Below, in pieces: positions 57,031 to 64,000 of a DNA stretch of 64,000 nucleotides. The notes below the pieces were generated by a model that was not told the DNA's origin, did not search any database, and saw nothing but the letters and a program-made list of their open reading frames with translations. The position numbers were made by a program, and so were the translations under genes. The stretch covers positions 7,638,761 to 7,702,760 of the forward strand of contig CM055823.1 of NCBI GenBank assembly GCA_029582265.1. Direction: 5' to 3'. Each line of letters begins with the position of its first letter. Position 1 is the first letter of the stretch. Source of the stretch: Zoroaster sp. YZ-2022 (taxonomy: Eukaryota > Echinodermata > Asteroidea > Forcipulatida > Zoroasteridae).

Positions 57031-57601
57031 TAGGGCTGTGCCGGGTATCCGGGTACCCGACCCAAACTGTCATTACCCAGTCCATTTTTTGGTTCCAATT
57101 ACCCGTAAACGACTTTTTAAAATTCGGACTTAACATTTGAACAGAAATCTGTCACTCTTGAACAATGTAATGTTTACACTTTTACAGACAATTATCTTTT
57201 ATTCAAGAGATTACACTCCAATAAAGCCTTTGTAGTGCATGTATTTTACAGACATTTCCCATACACTTTTCTCCAACTGTTTGTGATACATTGTATCGAA
57301 TCATTAACACTGCAAATGCCCTGGCAACAGCTGCTTCAAACAACTTATCAAACCAGAAGGACAAGAGGGAATGTTTGCCTAATTGGTTGCCCATAATAAA
57401 AACGACAAAGTCAAGAAAAGATTGATTTAAATATGGTATCTTCTGTATTGTAAAGGTAAATTTTGTTACCATTTACAGTACATGTATTTGTGCACCACCG
57501 GAGGCATGTTTTCAACAAAAAGGAAAACGGGTATCCGGGTATCCAAAGTTTCCTGATTTCGGGTATCCGGTTCCAAAAATATCCGAAAACACACACCCCT
57601 A
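57031..57601. mobile_element. hAT-like MITE in intron 3 of unit 3
   Basis: Left TAGGGCTGTG and right CACCCCTA are inverted ends, with gggtatccgg-rich subterminal blocks and degenerate 8-bp flanks (catatgcc, catacgac). Same insertion as 15899-16463 and 37807-38392. Confidence 0.75.
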
Positions 57602-58458
57602 CATACGACATAAACATTTTGAATCGATCATCAATTTTGAATTGTTGCTACATGGTTGATTTCCAAAAGGGGCAGATAGCACATACACCTTCTAATCACT
57701 GCTAATACATGTACATTATAAAGCCATTTGTTTAAAATGCATCGTTTTCTGTGTTTCGGTCAGTCCGACCCCTAATTTATCTTGGCTTAAAAACTGTGGG
57801 CAATTTTTTGTTGTTGCACATATTCATCAGGGCCTGGGCCATTCCCCGGTGTGATCGACATGTTTGGTACTGCTGGAGGACTGATAGAGATACGTGCCGC
57901 TATGTTAGCAACTTATGGCTTTGCCTGCTATGCCTTGCCCTACTTCAACTACAAGGACCTTCCAACACATTTATGGGATCAAGAGCTTGAGTATTTTAGG
58001 GTATGAACAAGGGAGTAAATGTTTGTTGTGCGGTCTTTACTTCAGGGGTCGTGGTCATGGGCGATAAGAACAAGCAGGAAAGACCAAGTGGTGAACATTT
58101 GTTCCCATCATGTTATTCAGGGCATGGAATCAGAATGATGATTCTATAATTTAACTCAGTGACTGAAAATAATACCCCACATGAAATCTCCCTTTGCCTC
58201 AAAATGTTCTTGAAACAAGAAAATATAAGAAAAAAGTAGCCTGTACTGTTGTGTCCAAACCTCTAGTTTCTTGTTTGTGGGGATGTGAAGGGTATGTAAA
58301 TCCTCAAAATTAAACATCTGGGGGTTCAGGGCCTTTTAGATCAAAGGAATCCCCAGGCATGCTACCATTTTTCACCATTTTTCACCATTTTTCATTTTTG
58401 TCAAATCACACCCCGGAAGGTCGTATTACCATTGCTGCTGCATAAATGAGCCATATAT

Positions 58459-58842
58459 ATGCGAGCAAAGAAACGTTGGCTGATGCCGGACTCGAACCTG
58501 CAAGCTCTTGAATACCGTACAAGTGCTCTAGCTAATCAGCTCTATGATGGTGGGTGGTCCACTTTTATGGCAATTATCTATTGCTCTATGGGGCCAGGTC
58601 AGAGGCCAAACCGTATCTGCCTACATTACCCAGGTTTGCATTTGACCGGGGCTTGATCCCTGGCTACTCGGCAGATATGGTTTGGCCTCTGACGTGGCCC
58701 CATAGAGCAATAGATAATTGGCATAAGTGGACCACCCACCAACATAGGGGCTGGTTAGCTCAGTTGGTAGAGCGCTTGTCTGGTATTCGAGAGGTCACGG
58801 GTTCGAGTCCGGCATCAGCCAATTTTTCTTTGCTCGCTACCC
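58459..58842. repeat. Complete hairpin element with tRNA-like arms in intron 4 of unit 3
   Basis: Arms of about 160-170 bp (58459-58621 and 58672-58842) are near-perfect inverted copies separated by a loop of about 50 bp. Each arm holds a tRNA-like sequence at its outer side and an inner block (ggtgggtggtccac, ctattgctctatggggccag, cagaggccaaaccgtatctg). The outer ends are gcgagcaaagaaa and tttctttgctcgc. No ORF of note, no recognisable target duplication. Confidence 0.8.
58749..58821 (+). pseudogene. tRNA-Thr(GGT)-like sequence
   Basis: 73 nt, as 39479-39551 but with a better D stem (GCTC/GAGC) and B-box (ggttcgagtcc). The acceptor stem is complete. Two T-stem mismatches and a T-T at the foot of the anticodon loop remain. 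This is the best-preserved tRNA-like copy in the window, but it is one arm of a hairpin, so an independent tRNA gene is doubtful. Confidence 0.55.
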
Positions 58843-59621
58843 GTTTATATAATATTCAGGTCAGTTTCTATAAATCTACTTTGTGTACAACCACGTAAAA
58901 GGCTTGTCCCAAGTTGTGTGATCCCCGCTACTGCCGTTACCCAGGTTGTTTGCATCTGACCGGGGCTTGACACACACACATACACACTTGCCAGCACTCT
59001 ACCAACTGAGCTATCTAGCCCTATTTGGGGTCTCCCTAACTTATCAATATCACTGTTTGGGTGCGCTCGTCAGAATGCACATTATCTCAGTGGTCTAAGG
59101 TTCAATTCCCACTCTAGTCAATTGTTTTTTGTTCATTCTAAACAATGCATATTTTAATTTAACTGACTCGTACATTGAATTAAACCCACATAACTGACTT
59201 TTGATATTTTAGGATGCAGTAGACTGGTTTTGTGAGCAACCTTGTGTGAAGCCAGGAGGTATTGGAATGATTGGGGTGTCTACTGGGGCAACAATTGCCT
59301 TAAGTACAGTTTCACATTTTCCTGGAAAGGTAATAACATTGTAAAACATGAATATATATCATTTCTTGTCTATGTTTTGGGACACCTTGATGGACTTATC
59401 ATTGAGTATGGGTTGATTTTGTACCTGAAAAAAAAACAGGCTTTTGTTGACAAGAAATTACAGCAATGGAGCGATAGTGCATGCTAGTACCAATGCCCCA
59501 ATAACTATTTCACTCCCGTAGATAGCGCCCTCTTTAGGTCATGGCGGAAGCCAACAGTCGGGTTAGCACTGAAGCTAGATAGACTTGTATGGTGAAAAGG
59601 ATAAGTAAAGACTAATTGTGC

Positions 59622-59958
59622 TGACACCATGTAAACAAATTTTTTTTAGTAGTAATTAAGTGGTTCTGAAAAGAACCAGGTTCTTACTACCACTTACTAC
59701 TCAAAAAGAGAATGTTTACATGGTGTCACGGCCTTTACTTAAAGGGGCTGTATTGTCACGATCAACAGGACATGGAATCGGAGTGCTTGTTTTAGATTAA
59801 CTCGGTGAATAAAAATAATTTCCCACAAGAAAAGGTCATATTACCGTTGCTGTTACATAAATGAGCCAGCAATTTGCAGTCACTCTGTTCATCTTAAATT
59901 AGGCCATTGATTCCATGCCCTGTTGAAAGTCTGCTCTGATCGTGACAATACTGCCCCT
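59622..59958. mobile_element. Two small inverted-repeat elements in intron 5 of unit 3
   Basis: 59622-59728 has tgacaccatgtaaa-type inverted ends. 59743-59958 is the TTAA-flanked piggyBac-like MITE (TTAA at 59739-59742 and 59959-59962). Both match the same positions in genes 1 and 2. Confidence 0.7.
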
Positions 59959-60187
59959 TTAACACAAAGCTATTGCATAACCAGTTTTTTTGTGTGTTTC
60001 GTTTATAGGTGACCGCAGTGGTTAGCATCAATGGTAGTCATGCCTATGCAGCATATTCCTTCAGACTGAATGGGGTTTCATTGCCTTTTGTTCCGTATGT
60101 ATAACTTCCTTTGTTGCATTGTACTCTTGCTTATCAATTGTTGCCACCTTGAAAAGGTGGCATTATTTAAGGGATGGTACACCATTG

Positions 60188-60390
60188 CATTGGCGGATCC
60201 AGGGGGGGCTAAGGGGGCTGTAGCCCCCCCCTAAAATCGTTTAAAAAAAAAAAAATTTTTTTTTTTTTAAAGAGAGAGAGGGGGAGGGGAGGGGAGGGGG
60301 AGAACGCACAACGCACAACGCACTCCTATTCCCACAGTGTGCTTTGTTTTTCTCTCCCTTTGATTATTTCATTGTAATTTTTGTAGTACT
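60188..60390. mobile_element. Right-truncated MITE in intron 6 of unit 3
   Basis: Same left end (cattggcggatcc) and insertion site as 18363-18610 in gene 1. The right end is lost and the flanking atttaagggatggtacacca is duplicated on both sides (from 60164 and from 60391), as if repaired by unequal exchange. Gene 2 has the empty site. Confidence 0.7.
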
Positions 60391-60539
60391 ATTTAAGGGA
60401 TGGTACACCATTGATAACCATGATTAACAATGCTTCCACAGATGAACAGATATACACGTACATGTACATATAAACCTGTGAAAGTTTCAGCATATTCGAT
60501 TGTGTTGTTAATATAAAAAAGTAAAAATACATTCAGTTC

Positions 60540-60910
60540 TTGATTTAATTTTGCCCTACACCGACGTGTGTAAAGCACTGTATACTCGGTGCTTTCCGAG
60601 TGTCTGTGGAAAAAACTTCACTTCGAACCCATGACCTCCTGCTTACTAGTGCAGAAGTCTTACCTCTCGACCACCGAGCTTGCCCGATGTCGATTGGGTG
60701 GCTAGAATCCTATATAGCAGCGGGTGCCGTGATATTTATAGTTTGATGAAATTCTTGCGTCGAGTGATAAACAAGACATCTGCACTAGTAAGCAGGAGGT
60801 CGTGGGTTCGAATCCCGCCCGAGTCGCTTGTGAAGTTTTTTTCCACAGACACTCGGAAAGCACCGAGTATACAGTGGTATACACACGTTGGTGCAGGGCA
60901 AAATTAAATC
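60540..60910. repeat. Hairpin element with tRNA-like arms (second family), intron 6 of unit 3
   Basis: Positional copy of 41078-41441: inverted arms ending in gatttaattttgccc and gggcaaaattaaatc, with the tRNA-like 3' half (gtgggttcgaatcccg) in the right arm and its complement in the left. Confidence 0.75.
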
Positions 60911-62945
60911 AATTGTTTATCACCCGAAGCAAGAATTTCATCAAACTATAGCATTCAGTTCTGTTTGTATGAATTTCTTGCCGGAACTTAAACCACAAAT
61001 GTCATGCACGGCAGAATATTACCAAGACGACAGCAAAATCATGCCATTTTCGGTGTTCTTTAAATCATATCTATTTAATTGCTTAAGCTATAATTTTCGT
61101 TTTTGCTTTGTATTGTAGACAATTTATCCTTCTTCTTTATGGTGTAACATTCATTTAAAAAATATTATATACAGACCTGTAAATTTTCAATAAAACATTG
61201 TCACTTAGACCGGTTTTACTGTGTAATTTAATTTTTTACAGAACATTTTGAATACTACACGATCCCTGAATAAACAGAAGTCTGCATTCCCTGGACTGAT
61301 TATTTTCTTTTGAACGGTGAAATAGACATGAGCCTATCCCTGAATTGACGTAAAATTCATGCTGATTGGTCATTGTTAACACCTGTCGATTGGAGGTGAA
61401 ACATTTTTAACCAATCAGATCTTAGAAAATGCATTGAAACCTATGACAAAACCAGCGTAAGATAAGATCAATGCCTAGCTAAAATAATGGGAATAATGGG
61501 GCCCAAGAAATTCACATGGAATGTGTGAAAATGCATGATGTAAGTTTAATGTTGTACATGCGCATGGTAAAACGTGTCAACACGTGCGTCACAGGCTCAT
61601 TAGCATATTTTATTCTTTGCACAGAATCCGAGTAAATTTGGGCACCCAGCTTACACCCTATTCACTAATAATTCTGTCGATGACGTCATATAATAGTCGG
61701 TACGGTGTCTCGGAGGTTTTTCTAGAAGTGTTTTATTGGAGGGCTTGATATGTTTTAATTTGTGATACTGACAAGCCTACCAATATTGCAAGAGACAATT
61801 ATGTCTTGAGTTTCTATTTCAGTAAACATTTAAACAAAAATAAGTCATTCTAAGCTGCTAAAATTACCCTGAAATACTTATTTCATTTCAAAATTTAACT
61901 TCTAGCTTTGAACCCGAGTATATTAAACCAGCAAGGAATGAATCGGGCAAAAACATATTTGACTGCTGGAAACAGATGTATGATCTAACGGAAGACAGTG
62001 GTGAAGTTTTAAAGGTGATTATCTCAGTTTACTAGCTATTTGATCCATGTGGAGTTTTATATACACTCCTTCAACTTTGCGTTGTTCAGTTTAGCAATAC
62101 CCCCTTGTTGCCTACACGAGGTTAGAAAACGTTTAAGTCGTCCGGTACTTAATCTGACCTTGTTGATCACAAAAAAGCACATCGACTGGAAACTCCGTGA
62201 AGCTTGCATGCTTTCGGCTTTTAGCCAAAGCCCCCTGGGTTTTCATAAAGGTAGACCTAGAGAGCCCCTCTCCGGACCAGCGTTGTCATCCTCGATTAGC
62301 TTCTCCCTCTCCTGTGACAGAAGTTTCGGGGAAACAGTTTTAATGGCCTCCCGGCGTGTCGTACAGCCGGTGTCTTGAATCTGGTTCCTCCATTGAATCA
62401 GAAGGAGTGACAGAAATTCCCTTCAAAAACTGGGCAAAACTAGATGATTGGTCGGAGGCTGAAGACGTACAGTATTGGCGGCACTCAAGGTTCACTTATA
62501 TCCAAACTAGAGTCAGGGTGACTCTGCCCGACCTGTCAGTTATAATGTATTTCAAACGTTTATCATGACAGCTTGAAAACGCTCCTAATTGTCAGTTTCT
62601 TTTCATCACTGGTGAGGATGATAAACTATGGGATAGTTGTTACTTTACACGTGAAGCCATGAAGAGGCTTGCAAGACACGGATGTCATAACTATCAGTGG
62701 CTCAGCTATCATGATGCAGGTCACCTAATTGAAATCCCATATGCTCCTGTATCAATCATTGTCTACTCACCAGCTGTTGGTAAGTATGAACAATTTTGTT
62801 TCTGTTCTACATAATATCCAGCTTACATTGTGATTGTTGTGTACCAAACACAGGTGATCTATCACTGTCTTTTGACGCTTATAATTACCATCCACTTAGT
62901 GCTGAAATCAACTTGGCTATACACTTGTGCCAGATGAACTGTTAA

Positions 62946-63455
62946 AGAGGGGCTCTGAGGTCAAATTTAGTTTTGTGATTTTCCAATAACTAGAGTCCTT
63001 ATTAAAGTCTGAAAAAATTACAAAAAAAATTAGTCTCTAACCTCACGTTAAAGTGATGTAAAATGTCATTTTATTTGATAACCTTCCTGTGTGAAATTTG
63101 TTAACATCCAAAGACAACAGTGACGTCACATTTCAAATAAATAGATCTCTACATTTTTGTACGGTGAATTTGCAGTTCATTCCTGAATCTCCACAATATT
63201 TGATCAAATCGGCATTGAAATTGACTTTTTGACAAACAAAAAATTCCTGTATGGAATGTTACAGACTCATTTACCGTAAGAAAATAGTGACGTCATGTTT
63301 CAAATATCGCTCTGAAAGGGTATCAAATAAAATGATATGTTACACCACTTTAAAGTGAAGTTAGAGACTTGTAATTTTTTTCACACTTTAATAAGGACTC
63401 TATCTATTGGAAAATGAGTGCATCACAAAACTGAATTTGACCTTAGAGTGCCTCT
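62946..63455. mobile_element. 510-bp piggyBac-like MITE in intron 8 of unit 3
   Basis: Exact TTAA on both sides (62942-62945, 63456-63459). Inverted ends agaggggctctgaggtcaaa and, reversed, agaggcactctaaggtcaaa. Gene 1 shows the unoccupied TTAA (aaactgttaagaatccttcc). No transposase. Confidence 0.85.
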
Positions 63456-64000
63456 TTAAGAATCCTTCCCAAGTGATGATCACCATGCTTGCAGTTGCAA
63501 TGAGTATGCCATGTAACAAGTACAGGACTCGGGTCGAACACTCCTCCAACCATTATGTTCTTTGCAAAGGTTTAACATGAAACCACGTGGCCCATGGGAA
63601 GCAACTATGCACACAGGACTGTTTCCATATAGTCGACTAGACAAAGCAAGCCTTCGACCCGACTGGGTTCAGGTTAAGTTAGTCCAACTATAATTTACTT
63701 TAGATTGCAGTCGAACGTTCTCTTGGCAGACCAATTTATGCTTGAGCTTAAATTTGACCCTAGACCCTTTATAAACCTGTGTGTCAGCTGCTTGTGTTCT
63801 CTTTTATTCACTATCACGTAGCTTCTGTGCTCGACCATGGAGGAACACCTCTTGGAAACACCAAAGCGATGGAGGACTCGTGGCCAAAAATCTTGAGATT
63901 TCTGCGAAGCCACTGTGGTCATGAAAACTCAAAGTTATGAACACCAAACGGCTGACGGAAAGATTGCTCAAACGTTTTGTTAAGTCTTCCTTCTGGGCAA

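Larger units (their letters stand above)
53226..63940 (+). pseudogene. ACOT: ACOT/BAAT-family thioesterase, unit 3, nine exons with in-frame stop in exon 2
   Basis: Exons: 53226-53332, 54416-54543, 54949-55206, 57831-58000, 59213-59329, 60009-60094, 61906-62014, 62572-62779, 63822-63940. All splice sites and phases are conserved, and exons 3-9 are fully open with the Ser (G-V-S-T-G), Asp and His motifs and C-terminal S-K-L. In exon 2, two extra A after gatcaag and one extra base further on net +3 nt and create TAG at 54525-54527, ending the protein at about residue 73. Elsewhere the sequence is as well kept as units 1 and 2, so inactivation would be recent. Alternatives are an assembly error, or translation from the exon 3 ATG (54951), which would lose most of the N-terminal domain. 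Symbol marks the family only. Confidence 0.8.

Noticed and set aside
58749..58821. Functional tRNA-Thr gene
   Set aside because: T-stem and anticodon-stem mismatches, position inside a hairpin repeat and presence of decayed relatives make a working tRNA unlikely, though not excluded.

Overview
The window is invertebrate animal nuclear DNA. It is AT-rich, genes are split by GT-AG introns, tRNA-headed SINEs with (ATT)n tails are present, and Gypsy, BEL/Pao, DIRS-like, hAT-like and piggyBac-like debris is dense. There are no bacterial-style operons. The SINE and transposon mix suggests a marine deuterostome, perhaps an echinoderm, but I cannot fix the species.

The only recognisable cellular gene is an acyl-CoA thioesterase of the ACOT/BAAT alpha/beta-hydrolase family. 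It occurs as a direct tandem array, all on the + strand. Unit 1 (12350-21386) and unit 2 (33668-46470) have nine intact exons with consistent splice phases and predict 432 and 435 residues. Unit 3 (53226-63940) has the same nine exons but an in-frame TAG in exon 2 (54525-54527). A fourth relic, unit 0 (2936-4828), keeps only the end of exon 1, exon 2 and most of exon 3. The nucleophile lies in a G-V-S-T-G elbow (Ser, not the Cys of vertebrate BAAT), the Asp and His of the triad are visible, and the last residues are S-K-L, a PTS1 signal. The expected product is therefore a peroxisomal acyl-CoA thioesterase acting on fatty acyl-CoA esters. Nothing else in the window belongs to the same pathway.

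Layout: 1-2935 is a long noncoding module (X). 2936-4828 is relic unit 0. 4829-8250 is a degraded Gypsy-type element (Gag, zinc knuckle, retropepsin, then directly a zinc-finger/proline-rich tail, with no reverse transcriptase or integrase), split by a 936-bp hAT-like MITE. 8251-11530 is a second copy of X. 12350-21386 is gene 1. 21387-33437 is spacer 1 (BEL/Pao and DIRS-like fragments, a SINE, a 2.08-kb hAT-like element with GACTTG arrays, TAAA repeats). 33668-46470 is gene 2. 46471-52990 is spacer 2, homologous to spacer 1 but with a 6.4-kb gap and a 1-kb gain. 53226-63940 is unit 3. The repeat period is about 20-21 kb.

The introns are full of small inverted-repeat elements whose presence or absence differs between the three units in conflicting ways. 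This suggests gene conversion or unequal exchange after duplication. The most unusual structures are long hairpin elements whose arms carry tRNA-like sequences (39231-39570, 58459-58842 and, from a second tRNA-like family, 41078-41441 and 60540-60910). I found no CRISPR array, rRNA or confidently functional tRNA gene.
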